Positions 47,143-54,384 of a stretch of 64,000 nt of DNA are shown here, piece by piece (position 1 is the first letter of the stretch; the number at the start of each line of letters is the position of its first letter). Origin of the DNA: Methylophilaceae bacterium (GTDB lineage: Bacteria; Pseudomonadota; Gammaproteobacteria; Burkholderiales; Methylophilaceae). Position numbers and translations under genes: made by a program. The stretch spans positions 1 through 64,000 of the forward strand of contig CAJPFK010000017.1 of NCBI GenBank assembly GCA_905339275.1, written 5' to 3'. The notes beneath the pieces are model-generated. The model ran no database searches. It saw nothing but the letters and a program-made list of their open reading frames with translations, and had not been told where the DNA came from.

Positions 47143-47778
47143 TTGAATACCATATTGATTGCCAACCCCAAGGGCGGCAGCGGCAAAACCACCATGTCGA
47201 CCAACCTGGCAGGCTATTTTGCCAGCCGCGGGCGTCATGTCGTACTGTCGGACATGGACAGGCAGCGCTCTGCCACAGCATGGCTTAACCGTCGCCCTGT
47301 ATCGCTGCCGTTGATTCACGGTCTCGATGGGCGCGGCAAGCATGCCGATAGCCTGAGCGCGGAATGGAGTATCATCGACTCGCCCGCAGGCCTGCATGGA
47401 GACAAACTCAGCGATGCCGTCAAACGTGCGGACTGGGTTGTCGTCCCCATACAGCCTTCCGCTTTCGACATAGGCGCCACCGAGGATTTTCTGGAAATTC
47501 TCCGCGCTGAAAAAGCCATACGCAAAGAGCGCACCTTTGTCGCCATGGTCGGCATTCGCGTTGACCCGCGCACGAAAACCGCCCTCAAACTGCAGGAGTT
47601 TCTTGATCAGGCCGGGTTCCCGGTCATGACCAATCTGCGCGATGGGCAAGTCTATATGCAGGCTGCCGAGCAAGGCATGAGCATATTTGATATGCGGCCA
47701 TCGCTGGTTAAACGCGATGTGCAGCAATGGGCTCCGCTACTGCACTGGCTGATCAACGCCGACCGCAATGCCAAATGA
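47143..47778 (+). CDS. Orphan ParA-family ATPase (TTG start)
   Basis: The 211-residue protein is a short ParA/MinD-type ATPase. The deviant Walker A motif is at the N-terminus (ANPKGGSGKTTMSTNLAGYF), the switch I/Walker A' region reads VVLSDMDRQRSATAWLNRRP, and Walker B is WSIIDSPAGL. It has no N-terminal DNA-binding domain. I start at the TTG at 47143 because a GGAGAAG site stands just before it; the open frame goes on upstream without family-like sequence. No parB partner is nearby. Its end overlaps the CYTH-CHAD gene by 11 bases, so the two are coupled. A role in positioning cargo is inferred. Confidence 0.88.
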   Translation: MNTILIANPKGGSGKTTMSTNLAGYFASRGRHVVLSDMDRQRSATAWLNRRPVSLPLIHGLDGRGKHADSLSAEWSIIDSPAGLHGDKLSDAVKRADWVVVPIQPSAFDIGATEDFLEILRAEKAIRKERTFVAMVGIRVDPRTKTALKLQEFLDQAGFPVMTNLRDGQVYMQAAEQGMSIFDMRPSLVKRDVQQWAPLLHWLINADRNAK

Positions 47779-49240
47779 AATAGAACTCAAGCTGCGCATC
47801 GCTCCGGAGGATGTGCTGCGGCTGCGGCGCCACCCCGCCATCAGGAGCCACCTGACAGGCAAGCCGATTACCCGCAGACTGGTCAGCACCTATTACGATA
47901 CGCCCGACCTGCAGCTACTGAAAAAACAGATCAGCTTGCGCGTCAGGCGCATGTCGGGCAAGTGGTTCCAGGCAGTAAAGGGCGCCGGGCACTCCCTTGC
48001 CGGGCTGCACCAGCGCATGGAGTGGGAAGATATCATCGCCAGGGGCGCTCCCGATTTCACAAAAATCACCGCGCCCTCGCTCATACGGATTTTTGCCGAC
48101 CAAACGCTGAGAGATGCCTTGCAGCCCATTTTTCTCACCGATGTGCAGAGAACGGAATGGCAGTTGGCCTATGAGGATGGCACCGAGATCGAGGTGGCGC
48201 TCGACCTTGGAAAGCTTGAGGCCGGGGACAGGTCAGAGCCGATCAGGGAAGTGGAACTGGAGCTAAAAAAGGGCGAAACCGGACGCTTGTTCGAACTTGC
48301 CGCGCTCTTACAGCAAAGCATTCCTCTGCATATTGAAAACATCAGCAAGGCCGAACGCGGCTATCGCTATTACTACACACATAATAAAAAGACGGCATCC
48401 CGGGCCAGACGAACCGATTTGCCGGCGCGATCGTCCCGCATGGCGGCATTCCAGGTAATTGGCCTGGAGTGCCTGCGCCAGATACAGGCCAACCAGGAAC
48501 TGGTGATGGCCGGAGACATTGAAGCTACGCATCAGATGCATATCGCCGTGCGGCGCCTGAAAGTGGCGTTCAGGCTGTTCAAATTCAAGAACCGTGAAAT
48601 CCGCCGGGAAATCGGCTGGCTGAATGCACTCATAGGCAGCACGCGCAATTGGGATGTCCTGGTCAGCGAAATACTGCCGGCATTGAATCAAAGCGGGCAA
48701 TACGATCAGTTGCAGCAATTGGCCAGCCGAAAACAGCATGCCAGTTACAGAAAACTGCAAAAAGCCATCGACAGCCAGCGATACCAGGCCATGCTGCTGC
48801 AACTCGGCATCGTACTCACGAAAAAACCCGGAAAAGACGGGCATTCCATCAAGAAATTACTGCACCGCAACCTGCACGACATCTACGATAGCCTGCCGTG
48901 GGACAAGAAAAGGCTGAGTGACCTGAGCGAAGAGGACTTGCATCAGACCCGGATCAAAATCAAACGCTTACGCTACAGCCAGGAGTTCTTCGCATTGCCG
49001 GAGCTCAAACTATTGTCGTCCAGGAGCATGATCAGCTTGCAGAAAACCATGGGCATACTGAATGATATTCATGTCGGAAAGCCGCTCCTGGAAGCCACAG
49101 CGAAGGGTTTGCCCATACCGCAAAGGCAGGCACTTGCCGAGGAAATTTCAGGCTGGGAAAACCGGCTGGTGCAGCGAACCAGACGCAAGATGCAATCCAG
49201 CTGGAAAAAACTGCGAGACCAAAAAACTCGGCATAACTGA
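47768..49240 (+). CDS. CYTH and CHAD domain protein
   Basis: The 490-residue protein joins two domains. The CYTH domain (residues 1 to about 200) has the ExExK motif at Glu4-Ile-Glu6-Leu-Lys8, and the further charged residues of the triphosphate tunnel (RRLVSTYYDTPDLQLLKKQI, SLRVRRMSGKW, EVALDLGKLEAG); it should hydrolyse inorganic triphosphate or a like substrate. The CHAD domain (about 220-480) is helical with conserved His and basic residues (THQMHIAVRRLKVAFRLFK, RNWDVL, LHQTRIKIKRLRYSQEFF); CHAD domains bind polyphosphate. It is translated together with the ParA ATPase. Confidence 0.93.
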   Translation: MPNEIELKLRIAPEDVLRLRRHPAIRSHLTGKPITRRLVSTYYDTPDLQLLKKQISLRVRRMSGKWFQAVKGAGHSLAGLHQRMEWEDIIARGAPDFTKITAPSLIRIFADQTLRDALQPIFLTDVQRTEWQLAYEDGTEIEVALDLGKLEAGDRSEPIREVELELKKGETGRLFELAALLQQSIPLHIENISKAERGYRYYYTHNKKTASRARRTDLPARSSRMAAFQVIGLECLRQIQANQELVMAGDIEATHQMHIAVRRLKVAFRLFKFKNREIRREIGWLNALIGSTRNWDVLVSEILPALNQSGQYDQLQQLASRKQHASYRKLQKAIDSQRYQAMLLQLGIVLTKKPGKDGHSIKKLLHRNLHDIYDSLPWDKKRLSDLSEEDLHQTRIKIKRLRYSQEFFALPELKLLSSRSMISLQKTMGILNDIHVGKPLLEATAKGLPIPQRQALAEEISGWENRLVQRTRRKMQSSWKKLRDQKTRHN

Positions 49241-49298
49241 TGCCCTTGCCGGAAAAATCCTCTAAACTCCCGATCATTCAATGTCGTAGAGAACAGCC

Positions 49299-49673
49299 AT
49301 GAATCTGGAAAAAGTAATCTTTGGATTTTTTATCGTGCTGGCCATGACGCTCAATTTCGGCTTTTTCATCGGCGATATCGATAATCCGGCACATCACCAT
49401 GTCTACGAGCTCTATGCAGCCATCATCGTCAACCTGATTGCAACCGTCCTGAAATTCGGCGACCGTACGCAGATCGGCGCGGTTCATCTGGCAACCAGCC
49501 TTGTCGCCGACCTGCAACTGATCACGGCAGCCATCATCTTTGCAGCAGTCAGTGGCACACCGGGCGAGTTCACCATGATCAATCATGTGGTCTCCCTCTC
49601 GGGCGGCGCATTGCTGGCGAATATCATTTCAGTGATCCTGCTCATGGCTGAGACAATCAGCCTGCGTCGCTAA
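49299..49673 (+). CDS. Small membrane protein before K+ channel
   Basis: The 124-residue protein has four membrane segments: VIFGFFIVLAMTLNFGFFIG, YELYAAIIVNLIATVL, LITAAIIFAAVSG and GALLANIISVILLMAETISL. A DIDNPAHHHVYE loop with three His follows the first segment. It resembles a family of small proteins found beside ion-channel genes (perhaps DUF6394), but I am not sure of the name. It lies 47 bases before the potassium channel gene in the same direction, which suggests a joint role as a channel partner; this is inference. Confidence 0.7.
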   Translation: MNLEKVIFGFFIVLAMTLNFGFFIGDIDNPAHHHVYELYAAIIVNLIATVLKFGDRTQIGAVHLATSLVADLQLITAAIIFAAVSGTPGEFTMINHVVSLSGGALLANIISVILLMAETISLRR

Positions 49674-49720
49674 CCTTAATAATTGGCCTGAAAGCGGCCG
49701 GCAACCGCTGAGACTCAGAC

Positions 49721-51436
49721 TTGAACAACATCATCTTCCTGATTCTGCGGCGCATGCGTGCGCCACTGATTGCCGTGATTGTCAGTTTTGGCATCGCGGT
49801 AGCGGGGATGACCTTGATGCCGGGGATGGAAATTGACGGCAAGACATCCCACCTGACCCTGTTTGAAGCGTTTTACATTATCAGCTACACCGCCACCACT
49901 ATCGGTTTTGGCGAAGTTCCCCACCCGTTCAGCACACAGCAGCGCCTATGGATGACACTTTCCATCTATATGACCGTCATCCCCTGGTTTTATGCCATCG
50001 GGAAAATTATCTCGCTGTTCCAGGATCCCGGTCTGCGCCTGGCGGTTACCACTTCAAGATTTGCCAATGAAGTAGAGCGGCTTCACGAACCTTTCTACAT
50101 TGTATGCGGTTATGGCGAAACCGGCAGCTTGCTGGTCAGTGCGCTTGACCGCAAAAACATGCGCGTAGTTGTCATTGAAATCCTGCAGGATCGCGTCAAC
50201 GAACTCGAACTGGAAGACTACCAGTCCGATATCCCGGTGCTTTGTGCAGATGCCCAGTTGCCCGATGTCCTGATCAAGGCCGGAGTACGGCACCCGATGT
50301 GTGCCGGAGTAGCGGCCCTGACCGATGACGACCATGTCAACCTTGCCGTGGCCATTGCCGTCAAACTGATCCATCCTTCGCTGATGGTCCTGGGTCGCGC
50401 AGAGAATGCAGAAACCGCTGCCAACATGGCTTCTTTCGGCACAGACCATATCATCAACCCCTACACGCTGTTTGGCGAACACCTGGCAATGGAAGTCCAT
50501 GCGCTGGGGACTTACCTGCTGCATGAATGGCTTACCGGCGTTCCGGGGCAAAGCTTGCCTTCGCCGGCCTGCCCGCCGATCGGCAAATGGGTGGTATGCG
50601 GATACGGCCGTTTCGGTAAATCCGTGGTCGAAAACCTGCAACGCGAACACATCACCATGACCATCGTCGAAGCCGACCCGGAACGGACCGGATGCGAGGA
50701 CTGCATCATCGGTAGCGGGACAGAGGCAAAAACACTGGAAGAGGCGGGCATCAGGGATGCGCTTGGCATCGTCGCCGGGACCGACAACGATATCAACAAC
50801 CTGTCCATTGTCATGACTGCGCGCGAGATGAACCCCGGGCTGTTCGTGGTTATCCGCAAGAACAGGCGCTACAACGAAGCCTTGTTTGAACACTTCAACG
50901 CTGACATCACCATGCAGCCCAGTGACATCATCGCCCACGAATGCCTGGCGCACATGATTTCGCCGTTATTGGCGCAGTTTCTTTCCCTGGTTCGCACGCA
51001 GTCGAACGCATGGGCCAATCAACTGATCAGCCAGCTGGTCGAGATTGTCGGCGAAAACGTACCTGAGACCTGGGCAATCACGATCGACCACCACCATGCC
51101 CCGGCTGTCAACAACCTCCTGTCCTGGGGGCTGCATGTCTCACTGGATAACCTGACACGCGACCCGGGCAACAGGAAACTGAAACTCGATCTCGTGCCGC
51201 TATTGCTGCTGCGAGGCAATCAAACCATCCTGCAACCTGAACCTTCCATGCTGGTCATGCATGGCGACCAGATTCTGCTGTGCGGTCGCCCAGGTGCAAA
51301 GGAGGCTTTGCCGCTGACCCTCAGCAATCACAAGGTGCTGAATTACATTATCGACGGCCAGGAAATTGCCGATGGTTTTATCTGGCGCTGGCTCAGCCTC
51401 AAGCTGAAGAAAAAGGTCAAACGCGAGACGGTATAA
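49721..51436 (+). CDS. Potassium channel with two RCK domains
   Basis: The 571-residue protein is a Kch/TrkA-like channel. Two N-terminal membrane segments (residues about 15-33 and 75-95) flank a pore loop with the filter sequence TATTIGFGEVPH (Thr60-Ile-Gly-Phe-Gly-Glu65; Phe replaces the usual Tyr of TVGYG). Two Rossmann-type RCK_N domains follow: FYIVCGYGETGSLLVSALDR and KWVVCGYGRFGKSVVENLQR-like near residue 290. The C-terminal part contains an RCK_C-like segment (LLRGNQTILQPEPSMLVMHG). The start is TTG with a weak ribosome site; the ATG at 49754 is an alternative. A strong terminator follows. Confidence 0.88.
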   Translation: MNNIIFLILRRMRAPLIAVIVSFGIAVAGMTLMPGMEIDGKTSHLTLFEAFYIISYTATTIGFGEVPHPFSTQQRLWMTLSIYMTVIPWFYAIGKIISLFQDPGLRLAVTTSRFANEVERLHEPFYIVCGYGETGSLLVSALDRKNMRVVVIEILQDRVNELELEDYQSDIPVLCADAQLPDVLIKAGVRHPMCAGVAALTDDDHVNLAVAIAVKLIHPSLMVLGRAENAETAANMASFGTDHIINPYTLFGEHLAMEVHALGTYLLHEWLTGVPGQSLPSPACPPIGKWVVCGYGRFGKSVVENLQREHITMTIVEADPERTGCEDCIIGSGTEAKTLEEAGIRDALGIVAGTDNDINNLSIVMTAREMNPGLFVVIRKNRRYNEALFEHFNADITMQPSDIIAHECLAHMISPLLAQFLSLVRTQSNAWANQLISQLVEIVGENVPETWAITIDHHHAPAVNNLLSWGLHVSLDNLTRDPGNRKLKLDLVPLLLLRGNQTILQPEPSMLVMHGDQILLCGRPGAKEALPLTLSNHKVLNYIIDGQEIADGFIWRWLSLKLKKKVKRETV

Positions 51437-51465
51437 AAAAAGCCACTGGATCAGTGGCTTTTTTC
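51435..51465. terminator. Bidirectional terminator
   Basis: A perfect stem AAGCCACTG/CAGTGGCTT with a 3-base loop is flanked by A and T runs (51435-51441 and 51459-51464). It ends the potassium channel gene on the plus strand (its TAA is at 51434-51436) and the convergent glycine-zipper gene on the minus strand. Confidence 0.9.
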
Positions 51466-51481
51466 TTACATGCCGTGCAGA

Positions 51482-52195
51482 TCAATAGTAACGACGGTCT
51501 CTCTGGTCGTGTTTATGTTGCTGCTTATAAGCCTTCTGGTTTCCCTTCTTCCAGTCCCGCGCCCTGTCATCCTTGTGGCTGTACTGGATATTGTAGGTAA
51601 AGGACTGCGGGCGATAGCCGGCGACGGGGTAACCTGGAACGTAGGTTGGCACGTCATAGCTGTGCTTGTAGTACGTTATATTCGACACATGGCTATTCGC
51701 ACTGACCGAAACCCGGACCGGAATAGTCCTGCCGGGATCATGGTCCATCATGGTCGTATAGTCGCGGCCGTTATAGCGGTAAGTGACCAGGTAGCCGCGA
51801 TTCACGGTTTGCCAGTTATCAACAGTCACACAACGCTCGACAGGCCTTGTGCCGTAAGTTGTCGCAGCCTGGCTGTTGCCGATACGATCACCGACGACGG
51901 CACCGACACCGGCACCCACTGCAGCACCGGCAACGCGGCCATTGCCCTTGCCGATCTGGCTGCCCAGCAGGCCGCCGGCGACACCGCCGATAATGGCGCC
52001 TACCGGGGAACGGGCATTGCTGCCATAGCTCTCGCGCACATATTCAGTATGGCAACTCTGGGTAGGATAATTGACGCGCTCGACTTGTGGCGTCACTGCG
52101 AGCACACGGGCTTTATCAAAATATTCGTCATCAGCCATTGCCGGAAGAGAAACACCTGCTGCCATCAAGGCGGATACGATCAACGCTTTACGCAT
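51482..52195 (-). CDS. Glycine-zipper envelope protein
   Basis: The 237-residue protein has a signal peptide (MRKALIVSALMAAGVSLPAM, cut after AMA at residue 21) and a 2TM glycine zipper at residues 62-106 (SPVGAIIGGVAGGLLGSQIG, then GRVAGAAVGAGVGAVVGDRI), as in Rickettsia 17-kDa surface antigen-like and SlyB-like proteins. It has two Cys (QSCHTEY and ERCVTVD) either side of the zipper. The C-terminal third is rich in Tyr, His, Lys and Asp (KKGNQKAYKQQHKHDQRDRR). No lipobox is seen. It is probably bound to the outer membrane; the role is unknown. The following gene is the convergent potassium channel. Confidence 0.8.
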   Translation of the reverse strand: MRKALIVSALMAAGVSLPAMADDEYFDKARVLAVTPQVERVNYPTQSCHTEYVRESYGSNARSPVGAIIGGVAGGLLGSQIGKGNGRVAGAAVGAGVGAVVGDRIGNSQAATTYGTRPVERCVTVDNWQTVNRGYLVTYRYNGRDYTTMMDHDPGRTIPVRVSVSANSHVSNITYYKHSYDVPTYVPGYPVAGYRPQSFTYNIQYSHKDDRARDWKKGNQKAYKQQHKHDQRDRRYY

Positions 52196-52279
52196 TTTTA
52201 TTTCCTCTCTTTTCTGAGTATCCCTGCAAATCTCTGCAAGTGCTTACTTAACGCGGGGTCATCGGGAGTTGACGACGGC

Positions 52280-52316
52280 AATTTGTAATTAATTTGTAAC
52301 TCATGATTTTCATGAG
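52280..52316. promoter_or_regulatory. Tandem 11-bp repeat plus palindrome
   Basis: In the divergent gap between the glycine-zipper and pentapeptide genes, AATTTGTAA occurs at 52280-52288 and again at 52291-52299, exactly 11 bases apart. A perfect 7-bp palindrome CTCATGA/TCATGAG with a 3-base loop follows at 52300-52316. Tandem 11-bp spacing is the pattern bound by OmpR/PhoB-type response regulators. It may control either or both genes. Confidence 0.45.
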
Positions 52317-52435
52317 CCATCTTTATTTTGCGTTGTGTGATAAGAGTTACTGAGCCGCCCTGCGCATGGGTCGATACTGCGTATCATGAGCACCGCTCCG
52401 GTGCCGGTCGAATACCTGAATTGAAGGAGACGGCT

Positions 52436-53497
52436 ATGAACATCATAAAAGTAGTAACGGCATCTGCCCTGGCGACGCTACTGGCAGGCATCGCGCTTGC
52501 CGGGGAATTCAGCGACCACTGCACCACCAGCCTCGCAAATGACCGCATGACCAAAACAAAATGCGAGATCAACACCATGGTCGATGGCAAGACCTATTGT
52601 TTCGGCAGCGAACAGGCCAGAACCGATTTCATGCAGGATCCTCGCGCAACCATCATGAAAGCAACGGCGTTCTATGCAAGGAATGCCGAACCCGAGCGTG
52701 AAAAACTCACGCAGGAACAAGCCATGTCCATCATCAGGAGCGGCAACTGCGACCTCTCGAACAAAGACTTGGGCTACCTCGATTTCAAGGGCATGGACCT
52801 CACGCACTGCAAAATGGTCAATACCAGCTTCTTCGGCGCCTATCTGATCGGCGCCAATTTGAGCGGCACGGACATGAGAAGCAGCTACCTGAACCTTGCC
52901 CGCCTGGAGAACACCAACCTGAGCGGCGCCAACCTGACCGACGCTACCATCTTCCAGGCCATCTTCGACAAGACCAACTTCAGCGCTGCCAACCTTACCA
53001 ACGCTCGCATGATAGGTACGCTGGGTAATGTCGACATGCGTGAAGCCATCATCGTCAATGGCAGATTCGGCCTGGATATCGGCAACCAGCCCATGGGCCA
53101 GATGAAATTCGATTCCGTCGGCGGGAAATTCACCAACGCCAACTTCGAGGGTGCCGACCTGAATATTGGCAACTTCAGCTTCGGCGACCTGCGAGGCGCC
53201 AATTTGCGCAACACCAATATGTACCGCGCCGACCTGAGCAAGGCAGACCTCACCGGCGCTGACCTGACAGGGGCTAATCTCACGGATGCCGACGTGGATG
53301 GCGCCACGTTTCAGGATGCGAAGGGCCTGGAAAGCGTGAAAGGCTTCGATACAGTGAAAGGAAAATGTAAAAACTGCACGGTTGCGAAACCTGCCAGCAA
53401 GAGCTCGACTGACGGCATCATGGTTGAGAAGGTCAGTATGGCGGCACGGCAGCAGGCCCTGGCCTGTGCTGCCAGAGTAGCGCCGGCGATGAATTAA
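52436..53497 (+). CDS. Exported pentapeptide-repeat protein
   Basis: The 353-residue protein has a signal peptide (MNIIKVVTASALATLLAGIA, cut near LAG). Residues about 27-80 resemble a YHS-type metal-binding domain: CTTSLANDRMTKTKCEI, then KTYCFGSEQARTDFMQDP. Residues about 105-300 are pentapeptide repeats of the A(D/N)LxX kind (ADLSKADLTGADLTGANLTD), which fold into a right-handed quadrilateral helix; one irregular stretch interrupts them near residue 195. The start at 52436 has an AAGGAGA site. Its stop shares TTAA with the convergent Crp/Fnr gene. Function unknown; periplasmic location is inferred from the signal. Confidence 0.88.
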   Translation: MNIIKVVTASALATLLAGIALAGEFSDHCTTSLANDRMTKTKCEINTMVDGKTYCFGSEQARTDFMQDPRATIMKATAFYARNAEPEREKLTQEQAMSIIRSGNCDLSNKDLGYLDFKGMDLTHCKMVNTSFFGAYLIGANLSGTDMRSSYLNLARLENTNLSGANLTDATIFQAIFDKTNFSAANLTNARMIGTLGNVDMREAIIVNGRFGLDIGNQPMGQMKFDSVGGKFTNANFEGADLNIGNFSFGDLRGANLRNTNMYRADLSKADLTGADLTGANLTDADVDGATFQDAKGLESVKGFDTVKGKCKNCTVAKPASKSSTDGIMVEKVSMAARQQALACAARVAPAMN

Positions 53498-54156
53498 GCC
53501 AATTTCTCCAGCGCGGCCCTATCGAGGATTTCGATATGGCCGCGCCCAAGGGCGACCCACCCTTGCTGCTCAAAACGTTTCAGTTGCCTGCTGACCACCT
53601 CGCGGGCAGTACCCAACTCGTCTGCAAGCTGTTGATGGGTGCGCGTGATTTGCGGACCGGGCACTTCCAGAAGCAGCTTGGCCAGCCGCGCATTGAGGCT
53701 GTGAAAGGCCACCTCATCGAGCAATACGATCAGGTCGCTGATAAGCGCACCATAGTTCTGCATGACAAATCGCCGGAACACGCTGGATTCGACCATCAAC
53801 TCGTTGAATGCCACAGCAGGAACGATGACATCGCGAATCGGCTCCTCGACGATGGTCGAGGCAGGATAATCGCTGTTGCCCAGCAGGCAGGTAGTCGTCA
53901 GCACACAGGTTTCGCCAGGACCGACACGGTAAAGCAGGATTTCGCGCCCGCTGCTGGAAATCTTGTAGACACGGGATTGTCCGGCCAGACGCAGCACGTA
54001 GGCACCGCATGGCGTACCCTCACGATAACCAATCGTACCTACGGGCGCCTCGACGATGCGGGCATATTTGGCAAGCAACCCTTTGGATTCAGGCTCCAAA
54101 TGAAGCAAATCAGGGAACATGCCGAGCCAGTCCAGTGTAATTTCAGTTTGCTGCAT
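53494..54156 (-). CDS. Crp/Fnr family transcriptional regulator
   Basis: The 220-residue protein has the Crp/Fnr layout: a cyclic-nucleotide-binding-like beta roll (residues about 25-115, with YVLRLAGQSRVYKISSSGRE and ILLYRVGPGETCVLTTTCLL), a long dimer helix (ALISDLIVLLDEVAFHSLNA) and a C-terminal winged helix (THQQLADELGTAREVVSRQL, KRFEQQGWVALGRGHIEILD). It lacks the N-terminal Cys cluster of FNR and the cAMP-binding Arg-Ser pair of CRP, so its signal is unknown. Three Cys lie in the sensor domain (one in GTPCGAYV, two in CVLTTTC). It is convergent with the pentapeptide gene and shares stop bases with it. Confidence 0.92.
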   Translation of the reverse strand: MQQTEITLDWLGMFPDLLHLEPESKGLLAKYARIVEAPVGTIGYREGTPCGAYVLRLAGQSRVYKISSSGREILLYRVGPGETCVLTTTCLLGNSDYPASTIVEEPIRDVIVPAVAFNELMVESSVFRRFVMQNYGALISDLIVLLDEVAFHSLNARLAKLLLEVPGPQITRTHQQLADELGTAREVVSRQLKRFEQQGWVALGRGHIEILDRAALEKLA

Positions 54157-54384
54157 GTCGCTTCCCCAGATTGTTAAGTTTTTTATTTTCCCGATTTGGC
54201 CAACCGGACCCGGTTACTCCAGTCGTTTGTCATGTTTCAATGATGCCTGCCCGATACAAAAAAGGGAGCGCATCTCGTATTGCCTTGCCGCGTAAACCAC
54301 CATCCAGAAACGTCACCGCAAGGCTGCCGTTAACCCGCCTGGAGGAAGGCATCCGCCGTGTCTCGGCATGTTTCAACACTTGAT

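Noticed and set aside
53494..54156. Naming the Crp/Fnr regulator fnr or crp
   Set aside because: The N-terminal Cys cluster of FNR and the cAMP-contacting residues of CRP are not visible.
54230..54379. Possible 49-codon gene (GTG start) after the aminopeptidase on the minus strand
   Set aside because: It has a weak AGGT site and no recognisable family; it may be real but cannot be supported from sequence alone.
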